Source: UBA3775 sp964584255 (GTDB lineage Bacteria; Bacillota; Clostridia; Lachnospirales; Lachnospiraceae). Taken from it: 36,958 nt of DNA. The stretch lies in NCBI GenBank assembly GCA_964584255.1, contig CAZOZM010000017.1, positions 1 through 36,958 of the forward strand, in the 5' to 3' direction. The notes under the pieces are model-generated. The model saw only the letters and a program-made list of their open reading frames with translations. It was not told where the DNA came from and searched no databases. The position numbers were made by a program, and so were the translations under genes. Positions 24,965 through 33,216 of the stretch are shown here, one piece after another (the stretch's first letter is position 1; every line of letters starts with the position of its first letter).

Positions 24965-25903
24965 ATGAATCAGGAAGACGAAAAAAAACTTGCTTACAGA
25001 GTTTCCCTTGTCAGTATAGTCGTTAATATCATTCTATCGGTTATAAAAGCTTCAATAGGTATTTTCGGGCATTCCAAGGCTTTAATTTCCGATGCAATTC
25101 ATTCCGTTTCCGATATATTCAGCACCATCGTCGTAATAATCGGATTCCGCCTTTCGAGAAAAGAAACAGATTCAGACCACCCTTACGGACACGAACGTAT
25201 GGAATGTGTTGCCGCAGTTTTACTCGCCACAATGCTTGCCATAACCGGCGGTATCCTTGGTGAATCGGGAATTGTTTCTCTTATAAGGCACGACTACGAT
25301 TCAAAAGTAATTCCGGGAATCCTGACAATTTTTGCGGCCATACTCAGCATCGTTGTGAAAGAAGCAATGTTTTGGTATACACGACACGCCGCAAAAAAAA
25401 TCAATTCCGACTCCCTTATGGCTGATGCATGGCACCATCGTTCCGATGCATTTTCATCAGTCGGCTCTCTCGTAGGTATTCTTTTCGCAAGAAATGGCTT
25501 CCCTGCCGCCGACAGCATTGCATGTATAGTCATCAGCATACTCATATTGAAAGCCGCCATTGATATTTATATGGATTCATTCCGTAAAATGGTTGACCAC
25601 TGCTGTGACACGGAAACCGTAAACAAAATATATAACGATGTCATGTCCGTTAATGGTGTCAAGGGAATACACACACTGAAAACAAGAATGTTCGGTTCAA
25701 AAATATATGTAGATATCGAACTCTATGTTGACGGTAGAATGACACTGTTCGAAGCTCATGACATTGCCGAGTCCGTACACAACCACATCGAAACCCTTTA
25801 TCCTGAAATCAAACATTGTATGATACATGTTGAACCTGCCGAACAGGAGGAATTTGATAAAGAGAACGAAATAAAAGAAACAATCCGCAAACTGAACAGC
25901 TGA
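24965..25903 (+). CDS. Cation diffusion facilitator (divalent metal efflux)
   Basis: 312 residues of the CDF family, which exports divalent metals in exchange for protons. About six membrane helices are followed by a cytoplasmic C-terminal domain (from about residue 220). The metal site reads HSVSD in helix 2 and HHRSD in helix 5, an HxxxD/HxxxD pattern most often linked to zinc. The HPYGHERME loop between helices 2 and 3 is typical. The start is ATG 24965 behind CGGAGG; an upstream GTG (24917) gives a non-conserved extension. It is a single-gene unit whose long leader may regulate it; I do not recognise a known metal riboswitch there. Confidence 0.92.
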   Translation: MNQEDEKKLAYRVSLVSIVVNIILSVIKASIGIFGHSKALISDAIHSVSDIFSTIVVIIGFRLSRKETDSDHPYGHERMECVAAVLLATMLAITGGILGESGIVSLIRHDYDSKVIPGILTIFAAILSIVVKEAMFWYTRHAAKKINSDSLMADAWHHRSDAFSSVGSLVGILFARNGFPAADSIACIVISILILKAAIDIYMDSFRKMVDHCCDTETVNKIYNDVMSVNGVKGIHTLKTRMFGSKIYVDIELYVDGRMTLFEAHDIAESVHNHIETLYPEIKHCMIHVEPAEQEEFDKENEIKETIRKLNS

Positions 25904-25920
25904 TGTCCGGTTTGCGGATT
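25882..25920 (-). terminator. capA operon terminator, overlapping the end of the CDF gene
   Basis: Perfect 11-base-pair stem AATCCGCAAAC/GTTTGCGGATT with a 17-base loop. On the minus strand it begins two bases after the capA stop codon and is followed by a T-rich stretch. Its left arm lies inside the coding end of the convergent CDF gene. Confidence 0.7.
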
Positions 25921-25922
25921 AT

Positions 25923-27062
25923 TCACGGTTTTAATACATTTCCCTGCGAATCCACATTAAGATTTATCGCATATTGATTTATAAGGTTACGCACATTATC
26001 CGTATCCACATCTTTCACATAAAAATCAGAGGTCAGACATGGCAGGACTGAAGCCGTAAAAGAGCCGTCAACATCAATCGTTATCGTAACAACCATTGTA
26101 TCTCTGGTATAATTCGTAAACAGAAAATTACCCATTCCATAAAAAATCAATCCGTCATTATACCATTCTGCTCCCTGCAGAACATGTGCATGGTCTCCGA
26201 TTATCACATCTGCTCCCGCATCGACGAGTGCCCTGGCATACTGTTTCTGCACTTCATTCTGATTGTTCTCCAATTCATTTCCAAAATGGAGCATTACAAC
26301 AACAAGGTCACATTTTTCCTTTGCCTCACTGATATTTTCGAGCATAAGCTGATATGTATCCGACCAGGTGTATAAGGCATTCATTCCCGGTTTTGTATCT
26401 TCCGCAATCCATGAAACATCAGTAATAACCTGATTTGAAGCAAAAAAAGCAATCTTTTTATTACCTGCTTTGAGTATTTTTGCCTCACCGGCGTTCTGTT
26501 TATTTACTCCTCCGCCAACATACCTTATTCCCAGCCCTGTCAGCGTATTGAGAGTATCCAAAAATCCCTGTTCACCATAGTCAAACATATGATTGTTTGC
26601 AATACAGGCAAGATCCACTCCCAACTCCTTCAGGATTATATCATTTTCCACAGGTGCCTGCTCTATCCATTTCTGATAGGTCAGTTTATTTTCGGGACCT
26701 ATATCAGTGGAACAGTATTCATGGTTCACGACCATTATGTCACTGTTTTGAAACACATCAATGAGGTTTTCCGACATTATGCCCTCAAGACCTGCCTCCT
26801 TATACTTCCGGTAAACGGTTTCTCCACAGAAAACATCACCTACAAACGAAACCGTTACTGGTCTCACCGGCTCTATTTCCGGAAGTCCATCAACTTCATT
26901 TCCCGGATTCACATCTTCCTCCGGCTGTGATACCTGTGTCCCGTTTTCACTGTTCCCACTCCCGGGAACTCCTTTACCGTCTCCTACTTTTTGCAGACCG
27001 CAAGCTGTCATTATCATAGCCAGACACAGCGTCACACAAGCAACTAATCCTCTTCTATTCAT
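25923..27062 (-). CDS. CapA family lipoprotein (metallophosphatase-like fold)
   Basis: 379 residues. The N-terminus is a lipoprotein signal, with the lipid-carrying Cys at about 21 in MTAC, followed by a Gly/Asn/Glu/Pro-rich linker to about residue 60. The rest is a CapA (PGA_cap) domain: SFVGDVFCG, VVNHEYC, IANNHMFDYGEQG, MLHFGNE, IGDHAHVLQG and YGMGNFLF, with the His/Asp/Asn residues expected for metal binding. CapA proteins act in poly-gamma-glutamate capsule systems, but many relatives sit outside capB/C clusters, as here, and their substrate is unknown. ATG 27062 overlaps the lepB stop by 8 bases, so coupled translation is likely; a TTG at 27074 behind CGGAG is the alternative. Confidence 0.88.
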   Translation of the reverse strand: MNRRGLVACVTLCLAMIMTACGLQKVGDGKGVPGSGNSENGTQVSQPEEDVNPGNEVDGLPEIEPVRPVTVSFVGDVFCGETVYRKYKEAGLEGIMSENLIDVFQNSDIMVVNHEYCSTDIGPENKLTYQKWIEQAPVENDIILKELGVDLACIANNHMFDYGEQGFLDTLNTLTGLGIRYVGGGVNKQNAGEAKILKAGNKKIAFFASNQVITDVSWIAEDTKPGMNALYTWSDTYQLMLENISEAKEKCDLVVVMLHFGNELENNQNEVQKQYARALVDAGADVIIGDHAHVLQGAEWYNDGLIFYGMGNFLFTNYTRDTMVVTITIDVDGSFTASVLPCLTSDFYVKDVDTDNVRNLINQYAINLNVDSQGNVLKP

Positions 27063-27765
27063 TCCCCTTATCAAAATCTCCGATTTTTGTTAATGGCCAG
27101 AGCCTCACTACCGCATGACCCGATATATCATCACGGCTTATTCCACCGATTGCACGGCTGTCCATTGAATTATATCTGTTATCTCCCATGCAGAAATACT
27201 CATCTTCGCCCAAAGTATAAGAACCGTCTTCATTATTCGGACAAAGAATCATCTTTGATTTCACGATTCCCGAAAAATATCCGTAAGGATCGTCCAGCTT
27301 ATATGCATCGCCCTCCTCCGGTGTAATCCATATCGCATCAAACTCATCCACATATACCGTTTCTCCCGGAAGACCGATTATTCTCTTAATAAGCAGTCTG
27401 CCATCAACGGGAGAGTTGAGTGTAACAACGTCAAATCGCTCCGGCTCATATCCCAATTTTACCGAAAAGACAACATTTTTGTCCTCCAAAGTGTCATTCA
27501 TTGAGTCACCGTCAACAACTATCGGCTGCATTATCCATTTCTTCAATACAAGTGCCACACAAAGGGCAATTGCCGCATAGGCTGCCGTCTCAAGCACATT
27601 TTCAAGAAGGGTTTTTTCTTCCTCCCTGCGTTTTTTCTCAGCTTTTTTCTCAGCACGTCGTGCCTTTCTTAACTCCCTTGCCGAAATGCTCTCTTTTTCA
27701 ATTTTTTCACTTATGAAATCCGTGCTTTCTCCCTCGGTTTTACCCGGCATCTTCTTTTCTTCCAT
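27055..27765 (-). CDS. lepB: Signal peptidase I
   Basis: 236 residues. It cleaves signal peptides of secreted proteins on the outer membrane face. The catalytic Ser88 is in VVDGDSMNDTL and the Lys127 in RLLIKRIIGLPGE; the family box MGDNRYNSMDSRAIG is complete. One membrane helix is at about 58-75. The first 55 residues form an unusually long, highly charged cytoplasmic tail (RRAEKKAEKKRREEEK), probably helical. The start is ATG 27765 behind GAGGG. It lies 23 bases after the MetH-activation gene and overlaps capA, so the three are one operon. CapA is itself a signal-peptide protein, although lipoproteins are normally cut by signal peptidase II. Confidence 0.95.
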   Translation of the reverse strand: MEEKKMPGKTEGESTDFISEKIEKESISARELRKARRAEKKAEKKRREEEKTLLENVLETAAYAAIALCVALVLKKWIMQPIVVDGDSMNDTLEDKNVVFSVKLGYEPERFDVVTLNSPVDGRLLIKRIIGLPGETVYVDEFDAIWITPEEGDAYKLDDPYGYFSGIVKSKMILCPNNEDGSYTLGEDEYFCMGDNRYNSMDSRAIGGISRDDISGHAVVRLWPLTKIGDFDKGNE

Positions 27766-27788
27766 ATTCGTTTCCCTCTTTTATCGGT

Positions 27789-28505
27789 TTATTTTTCTTC
27801 CTTTTTTCCGGCTGACATGGAACAGGAATCCTTCATTCTGCATTTTGAGCAGACCGAAATATCTCCGCAACCCTTTCCTTCCGGAATAACCGTGCTTATA
27901 TTTCCTGATATGCTTTTAGCTATTGATTTAAGACCGAAAACCGCGGTAACCGTCTTTACCGGTATGAGCATTCCGCCTTCTGAAAGGCTTACACCTGCAC
28001 GCTTTCCTGCCTCAAGTACATCCAGTATTTCCTGCTGCTGAGTCAAAGGCAGGTCTCCGTATCCGGGACTGAATCTCATCGTCTGCACATATTCCGGCAT
28101 TTTCTCCCGTATATAAAGCTGAATACTGTCACACACCTGATCAACCGCAACACTGGCACATGCATCATATACCAGAGCAAGAGGCATGTTTGTTATCTGA
28201 AGTGCCTTTATTCTCGTATCCACATAACCTGAAATCGTTGCACACATCACAACAACTTTGTCACAGTATTTAAGAAGATTACGTATGTCATCACCCTTAA
28301 GCACCAGACTTGTTCCCTCTACAATGGTTCCTTCATCATTGAAACTCACATCTTCTATATCACATACATATGCAACTTTCGAATCCTTTTGCAAAAGCTT
28401 TTCCGCTTCGTCAAAAAGACCGGTCATGACTTCGTTCATGTCTTCTTTCTTCATTCCCATGTACCTTGCCGCCGTGACACGATCTATTTCCTTAACCTCT
28501 ATCAA
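27789..28505 (-). CDS. Stand-alone methionine synthase activation protein
   Basis: 238 residues matching the C-terminal reactivation domain of cobalamin-dependent methionine synthase, here as a separate protein. The S-adenosylmethionine-binding motif RFSPGYG is at 144-150, followed by DLPLTQQQ and MLIPVKTVTAVFGL. In full-length MetH this domain remethylates oxidised cobalamin using SAM. A Cys-rich tail, CX5CX2CX5C (213, 219, 222, 228), could bind metal or an iron-sulfur cluster and is not part of the Escherichia coli domain. The start is TTG 28505, fixed by a GGAGG six bases upstream. It is the first gene of the operon with lepB and capA. The catalytic MetH must lie elsewhere. Confidence 0.88.
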   Translation of the reverse strand: MIEVKEIDRVTAARYMGMKKEDMNEVMTGLFDEAEKLLQKDSKVAYVCDIEDVSFNDEGTIVEGTSLVLKGDDIRNLLKYCDKVVVMCATISGYVDTRIKALQITNMPLALVYDACASVAVDQVCDSIQLYIREKMPEYVQTMRFSPGYGDLPLTQQQEILDVLEAGKRAGVSLSEGGMLIPVKTVTAVFGLKSIAKSISGNISTVIPEGKGCGDISVCSKCRMKDSCSMSAGKKEEK

Positions 28506-28542
28506 AACAAACCTCCGGAATAACTATGTTTTATATCCTTCT

Positions 28543-28571
28543 ATTTTAATATTATTTCACTCTTAAGTAAA
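28543..28571 (-). promoter_or_regulatory. Probable promoter of the activation-lepB-capA operon
   Basis: TTTACT (28566-28571) and TAAAAT (28543-28548) are 17 bases apart on the minus strand, about 40 bases upstream of the TTG start. Confidence 0.5.
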
Positions 28572-28645
28572 GAGAAAATACTTTATATATGTATGTTTCG
28601 GCTCAAATATAATACAACTTCATAAATCTTCCGCCATCTTTTTAA

Positions 28646-28678
28646 AAAAGAGCAGACTCCCCACAAGCCTGCTCTTTT
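28646..28678 (-). terminator. glgCD terminator
   Basis: Perfect 10-base-pair stem AAAAGAGCAG/CTGCTCTTTT with a 13-base loop, followed on the minus strand by TT then A-rich sequence. It lies 25 bases after the glgD stop. Confidence 0.85.
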
Positions 28679-28703
28679 ATTTACCCCTTATCTCCGAAAG
28701 AGT

Positions 28704-29822
28704 TTATCTGTATTCATCTTTTCTCTGAACAACAATCTGAATGTCATCCGGACTACCCACAAGTTTCTGTCCTGCATGGATTGAACCATGCGCTTCAACT
28801 ATACAGTTCTCAATATAGGTATTGTCTCCGATATGAACATCATTTAATATGATTGAGTTCTTAATCACGCAATTGTCTCCAACATATACCTTTTTGAAAA
28901 TGATGGAATTTTCAACTTTACCATTGATGATGGAACCGCTTGCAACAAGACTGTTCTTAACATCTGCACTTGGATTATATTTTGCAGGTGGAAGGTCATC
29001 AACCTTTGAATATACATCCGGATGTTCCTTAAAGAAGTAATCTCTCACGTCTCTCTTAAGGAAATCCATGTTGGTTCTGTAATAAGACTCAACCGATGCA
29101 ATATTAGACCAATAAGTATCCATCTTGTAGGCCATTATTTTCTTTGTTTCCGTATATCTGACAAGCACGCCTCTTACGAAATCATACTGATCCTCAGCCG
29201 CTGCCGCCTCACAGAGTTCAATAAGAAGTCTTCTTCTTATTACATAAACTCCGGTAGAAATTATGTTTGTTGTTGCTTTATGAGTTTTTTCCTCAAATTC
29301 AACAATCCTGTTTTCTCCGTCAAGTGTAACCGAACCGAATCTACTGACATCATCATTTTCTCCAGCTGTCTTTACGACTACCGTAATGTCTGCATTCTTT
29401 TCGATATGGTAATTAATTACTTCATTATAATCAAGTTTATAAACACCGTCACCGGATGCAATTACCACATATGGTTCATGTGACTCCTTAAGGAAATCAA
29501 GGTTCTGATAAATCGCATCAAGTGTTCCTCTGTACCAGAAACCGTTGTCCGTCGTAATTGTAGGTGCAAATGTATAAAGTCCACCATGCTTACGTCCGAA
29601 ATCCCACCATTTTGATGAACTTAAATGTTCATGTAACGAGCGGCTGTTGTACTGTGTAAGAACAGCTACTTTCTGAATTTTGGAATTGCTCATGTTACTG
29701 AGTGCGAAGTCAATACTTCTGAAGCTTCCTGCAACAGGCATTGCTGCAATGGCTCTTTTATGAGATAACTCTTTCATTCGTGCCGAATTTCCACCGGCTA
29801 AAATAATACCTATTGCTTTCAT
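28704..29822 (-). CDS. glgD: Glucose-1-phosphate adenylyltransferase-like subunit GlgD
   Basis: 372 residues, related to GlgC but lacking part of the active site. The N-terminal nucleotide-binding motif is degenerate (LAGGNSARMKELSHKRAIAA instead of GGxGxRL...KPA). The nucleotidyltransferase core continues (SIDFALSNM, SGDGVYKLDY), and the C-terminal left-handed beta helix (NSIILNDVHIGDNTYIENCIV) is intact. In Firmicutes GlgD pairs with GlgC and raises its activity in making ADP-glucose for glycogen. Its ATG overlaps the last four bases of glgC, a sign of translational coupling. Confidence 0.93.
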   Translation of the reverse strand: MKAIGIILAGGNSARMKELSHKRAIAAMPVAGSFRSIDFALSNMSNSKIQKVAVLTQYNSRSLHEHLSSSKWWDFGRKHGGLYTFAPTITTDNGFWYRGTLDAIYQNLDFLKESHEPYVVIASGDGVYKLDYNEVINYHIEKNADITVVVKTAGENDDVSRFGSVTLDGENRIVEFEEKTHKATTNIISTGVYVIRRRLLIELCEAAAAEDQYDFVRGVLVRYTETKKIMAYKMDTYWSNIASVESYYRTNMDFLKRDVRDYFFKEHPDVYSKVDDLPPAKYNPSADVKNSLVASGSIINGKVENSIIFKKVYVGDNCVIKNSIILNDVHIGDNTYIENCIVEAHGSIHAGQKLVGSPDDIQIVVQRKDEYR

Positions 29823-31093
29823 CGTCTGTCACCTGCCTTAATCAAACTTCCACCGCTTGGGAGAATTCCTCCGATATAATCATCTTCAGCCGTTCCACCG
29901 CTTACAACGGTATTCTTTCCAATGGTAACTCCTGATGGAATAACCGTATCCTCTCCGATTGTAACAAGACCGTCGCCATAAATCTTTGGCCACTGTTCAT
30001 TTGGAACTTCCTCACCGACACCAATTTTACAATTGTCACCGATTACTACATTCTCCGCAACAATCGCCTTGTCGAGATAGGTTCCCTTACCGATTACCGA
30101 ATTCTTCATTACTATGGAATCCTTAACCACGGCACCTTCTTCAATCGTAACACCGGCTGCAATTACGGAGTTGGTTACTTCACCATAAACTTCCGTTCCT
30201 TCACCGATAATTGCCTTGTTTACCTTTGCGGTATCTGCAATATACTGAGGTCTTATAATGTCGCTTGCTGTATATATCTTCCAATATTCATCATAGAGAT
30301 CAAATACAGGAACCATATCTATAAGTTCCATATTGGCTGCCCAATAAGAACCGAGTGTTCCTACATCCTTCCAATATCCCTTGAATTCGTAAGCGAAAAC
30401 CCTGTCACCTCTGTTGTGGCAGTACGGAATAATGTGCTTTCCGAAATCACAGCCTTCCTGATCCTGGAGAGTAAGGAGGGCTTCTTTTAATACCTTCCAA
30501 GTGAATATGTAAATACCCATGGATGCAAGGTTGCTTCTTGGATTCTTTGGTTTCTCCTCGAATTCCTTGATTCTCATGTCATCATCAGTAATTACGACAC
30601 CGAATCTGCTTGCTTCTTCCCAAGGCACCTGAATTGTTGCAAGAGTAATATCTGCATTGTTTGCCTTGTGATAATTGAGCATTTCTTCATAATCCATTTT
30701 GTAAATATGGTCACCTCCGAGTACAAGTACATACTCAGGATTGTAATGTTCCATAAATCTGAGATTCTGGAAGATTGCATTAGCTGTTCCTGTATACCAT
30801 TCAGCATTGGTACTCTTTTCGTATGGCGGAAGTATTGCTACACCGCCGACATTACGGTCAAGATCCCATGGAATACCTATTCCGATATGAGTATTAAGTC
30901 TGAGTGGCTGGTACTGTGTCAGTACGCCTACCGTGTCAACACTTGAATTTATACAGTTACTTAACGGAAAGTCGATAATTGAATACTTTCCTCCGAATCC
31001 TACTGCCGGTTTTGCTACGCCCGAAGTCAGCACACCAAGTCTGGAACCCTGACCGCCGGCAAGAAGCATGGCTATCATTTCTTTCTTAATCAC
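29819..31093 (-). CDS. glgC: Glucose-1-phosphate adenylyltransferase, catalytic subunit
   Basis: 424 residues. It makes ADP-glucose from ATP and glucose-1-phosphate, the first committed step of glycogen synthesis. Catalytic features are complete: LAGGQGSRLGVLT with KPAV, YSIIDFPLSNC, EWYTGTANA, GGDHIYKMDY, FEEKPKNPRSN and the C-terminal beta helix with repeated G/I/V hexapeptides. The start is GTG 31093 behind GAGGTGAGATC. It is the first gene of glgC-glgD; no glgA, glgB or glgP lies nearby. The ~165-base leader upstream may regulate it. Confidence 0.96.
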   Translation of the reverse strand: MIKKEMIAMLLAGGQGSRLGVLTSGVAKPAVGFGGKYSIIDFPLSNCINSSVDTVGVLTQYQPLRLNTHIGIGIPWDLDRNVGGVAILPPYEKSTNAEWYTGTANAIFQNLRFMEHYNPEYVLVLGGDHIYKMDYEEMLNYHKANNADITLATIQVPWEEASRFGVVITDDDMRIKEFEEKPKNPRSNLASMGIYIFTWKVLKEALLTLQDQEGCDFGKHIIPYCHNRGDRVFAYEFKGYWKDVGTLGSYWAANMELIDMVPVFDLYDEYWKIYTASDIIRPQYIADTAKVNKAIIGEGTEVYGEVTNSVIAAGVTIEEGAVVKDSIVMKNSVIGKGTYLDKAIVAENVVIGDNCKIGVGEEVPNEQWPKIYGDGLVTIGEDTVIPSGVTIGKNTVVSGGTAEDDYIGGILPSGGSLIKAGDRR

Positions 31094-31202
31094 GATCTCA
31101 CCTCGTTATTATACAATTTAGAACTGCCTAAACACGGCTTCCCTTGTTCCTGACTGTTCATTCACTCGGGCATCTACTCGGGCCGTCCCCTCCCTATTTT
31201 TC

Positions 31203-31243
31203 TTCCCATCAAAAAGTCTTTCAGTTGATTTTTTGCGTGGGAA
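31203..31243 (-). promoter_or_regulatory. Stem-loop in the glgC leader
   Basis: TTCCC and ATCAA on one side pair with TTGAT and GGGAA on the other, with an A-rich bulge between the two helices. It begins about 10 bases after the predicted transcription start. It lacks a terminator T-run on the minus strand. Confidence 0.4.
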
Positions 31244-31261
31244 CACCTCTACTTAAACGAT

Positions 31262-31290
31262 AGTATACCATAAGCTTCTCTATTTGTGAA
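31262..31290 (-). promoter_or_regulatory. glgC promoter
   Basis: TTCACA (31285-31290) and TATACT (31262-31267) are 17 bases apart on the minus strand. The start codon lies about 165 bases downstream. Confidence 0.7.
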
Positions 31291-31406
31291 TAAGATTTCA
31301 TAAAAAAAATTCAACTTCTTTTCGTTTTTTGTGCAAATTTTACAAAATATCTACATAACTCACATACTAATCCGACACTGAAATCTCAGATAAGTTTGAT
31401 AAAAGG

Positions 31407-31434
31407 TTGATTTTTTATATAAAAATGCTATGAT
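31407..31434 (+). promoter_or_regulatory. murC promoter
   Basis: TTGATT (31407-31412) and TATGAT (31429-31434) are 16 bases apart, with an extended -10 TGC. It lies about 90 bases before the start codon. Confidence 0.6.
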
Positions 31435-31521
31435 AAATTAACTAAAAAAGTGTTACCGTTGCATACAGACTACAACGCGGACCGTATATGTCCGACAGAC
31501 ACTGTGGAAAGGACCAAAAAT

Positions 31522-32925
31522 ATGTTTCAGATAGATATTAATACTCCGGTTCATCTTCATTTCATCGGAATCGGAGGAATAAGCATGAGCGGACTTGCCG
31601 CATATCTTAATTCAAGAGGTTTTACAATTTCAGGTTCCGACCGTGACACAAGTCCGATTACGGAACATCTCAGCGGACTTGGGATAAAGGTTTTCCGTGG
31701 TCAGTACGCCGACAACATTACCGATGACATCGATGCCGTTGTCTACACCGCGGCAATCCATCCTGACAATCCCGAATATGCCGAATGTGTAAAAAGGGGA
31801 CTTCCGATGATGGACAGAGCCACTCTTCTCGGTCAGCTCTGCAAATTTTTCAAGACTTCCATCGGTGTTGCCGGAACACATGGTAAAACCACCACAACTT
31901 CAATGCTCGCAATGATTCTTCTTGATGCAGAGACTGATCCTACAATTTCCGTAGGCGGCATACTCCCTGCAATCGGTGGAAATTTAAAGATCGGAAACGG
32001 CAGTCAGTTCCTGTTCGAGGCATGTGAATACACAAACAGCTTCCTTAAATTTCTGCCTACCGATGAAATAATCCTTAATATAGAAGCGGACCATCTCGAC
32101 TTCTTCAAGGACCTCGACGATATTCGTTCTTCCTTTAAGAAGTATGTCAATCTTGTTCCAAAGGACGGTCATGTCGTAATTAACGGCGAAATAGAAAACT
32201 ACGAAGAAATCTGCCGGGACTCCTCTGCTCCGGTAGTGACCTACGGTTTATGCCACGGAGACGTGTCATACAAAGACGCACCTTTTAATTATACGGCGAC
32301 AAACATTATCTTCGACAGCTCCGACAAAGCCGAGTATGACCTCGTGGAAAACGGAAAGATAATCGGTCATATCGTTCTCTCCGTTCCGGGTGCGCACAAT
32401 GTCTCCAATTCTCTGGCTGCAATCGCTCTTGCCCTTCAAAACGGAATTTCACCGGAACACATCAAAAACGGCCTTGCCGCATATACCGGAACCGAACGAC
32501 GCTTCCAGATAAAAGGTGAGTTTTGCGGCATAACGGTAATTGATGACTATGCTCACCACCCTACCGAAATAAAAGCAACAATTGCCACTGCAGCCTCCTG
32601 CAGTGCAAACAACCGCTGGTATGTTTTCCAGCCTCATACATTCTCCAGAACAATTGCCCTGAAGAACGAATTTATTGATGCCCTCAGCAACTGTGACAAA
32701 GTCATTCTTGCAAAGATTTTCCCTGCAAGGGAAATCGATACCGGGGAAATCAGTTCCGAGGATTTATGTAACGAATTGAGAGCCCGCGGTGTAGACGCAT
32801 ACTATTTTTCAACCTTTGACGAAATCGAAAAATTTTTATTGGAAAATTTAGTTCACGGGGACATGTTGATAACTATGGGAGCCGGAGATGTAGTAAAAAT
32901 CGGCGAACATCTGCTTTCCGAATAA
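31522..32925 (+). CDS. murC: UDP-N-acetylmuramate--L-alanine ligase
   Basis: 467 residues. It adds L-alanine to UDP-MurNAc, the first amino acid of the peptidoglycan stem peptide. The N-terminal Rossmann motif is HFIGIGGISMSGLA (about 12-25), the ATP loop is GTHGKTTTTSM (about 119-129), and HHPTEIKAT marks the C-terminal domain. The start is ATG 31522, behind AAAGGA at a spacing of 8; the open frame begins earlier but the extension is not family-like. It is separated from other mur genes and closed by its own terminator. Confidence 0.96.
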   Translation: MFQIDINTPVHLHFIGIGGISMSGLAAYLNSRGFTISGSDRDTSPITEHLSGLGIKVFRGQYADNITDDIDAVVYTAAIHPDNPEYAECVKRGLPMMDRATLLGQLCKFFKTSIGVAGTHGKTTTTSMLAMILLDAETDPTISVGGILPAIGGNLKIGNGSQFLFEACEYTNSFLKFLPTDEIILNIEADHLDFFKDLDDIRSSFKKYVNLVPKDGHVVINGEIENYEEICRDSSAPVVTYGLCHGDVSYKDAPFNYTATNIIFDSSDKAEYDLVENGKIIGHIVLSVPGAHNVSNSLAAIALALQNGISPEHIKNGLAAYTGTERRFQIKGEFCGITVIDDYAHHPTEIKATIATAASCSANNRWYVFQPHTFSRTIALKNEFIDALSNCDKVILAKIFPAREIDTGEISSEDLCNELRARGVDAYYFSTFDEIEKFLLENLVHGDMLITMGAGDVVKIGEHLLSE

Positions 32926-32926
32926 C

Positions 32927-32944
32927 TTATCCACTTTATCCACC
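32927..32944 (+). promoter_or_regulatory. Tandem DnaA-box pair, copy 1
   Basis: Two nine-base sites side by side, TTATCCACT and TTATCCACC, each one base from the TTATCCACA consensus. They start two bases after the murC stop codon; the second is part of the left arm of the terminator. The first 17 bases are identical to copy 2. Confidence 0.55.
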
Positions 32945-32974
32945 GACCGAGGTTTTTTTTACGGTCGGTGGATA
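32937..32974 (+). terminator. murC terminator
   Basis: Perfect 13-base-pair stem TATCCACCGACCG/CGGTCGGTGGATA with a T-rich loop, followed by CTTTTTTG. Confidence 0.9.
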
Positions 32975-33072
32975 CTTTTTTGTCCAATTTCCGGTTTTTT
33001 TGTCGATTTTTCCACCGAAACCGTTGATTTTACGCGGTTTTTACATAATACTACAAAATCTGCTCCACAAGG

Positions 33073-33090
33073 TTATCCACTTTATCCACA
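33073..33090 (+). promoter_or_regulatory. Tandem DnaA-box pair, copy 2 (one perfect box)
   Basis: TTATCCACT (33073-33081) is followed directly by the perfect DnaA consensus TTATCCACA (33082-33090). They end 60 bases upstream of the dnaD -10 element. Confidence 0.65.
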
Positions 33091-33126
33091 ATTCCATTCT
33101 ACAATGTGAACATGAAAACAGGGGTG

Positions 33127-33155
33127 TTTCCTTTTCAAAATTGCTGTGCTATACT
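33127..33155 (+). promoter_or_regulatory. dnaD promoter
   Basis: TATACT (33150-33155) with an extended -10 TGC; the -35 (TTTCCT, 17 bases upstream) is weak. It lies about 60 bases before the dnaD start. Confidence 0.55.
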
Positions 33156-33216
33156 ATCCTCTGCCGGCAGATTTATGCCTGAATTAAGTACGTTTTCGGA
33201 GAGGATTTTAATCACC

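Larger units (their letters stand above)
31094..31521. other. 428-base divergent region, glgC leader and murC promoter
   Basis: No gene is seen. From left to right it holds the glgC leader, with a pair of ACTCGGGC direct repeats near 31170-31190 and a stem-loop at 31203-31243, the glgC promoter (31262-31290), an A/T-rich middle, and the murC promoter (31407-31434). Confidence 0.6.

Noticed and set aside
25923..27062. A poly-gamma-glutamate capsule operon
   Set aside because: Only a CapA-like protein is present; capB and capC are absent, so capsule synthesis cannot be inferred.
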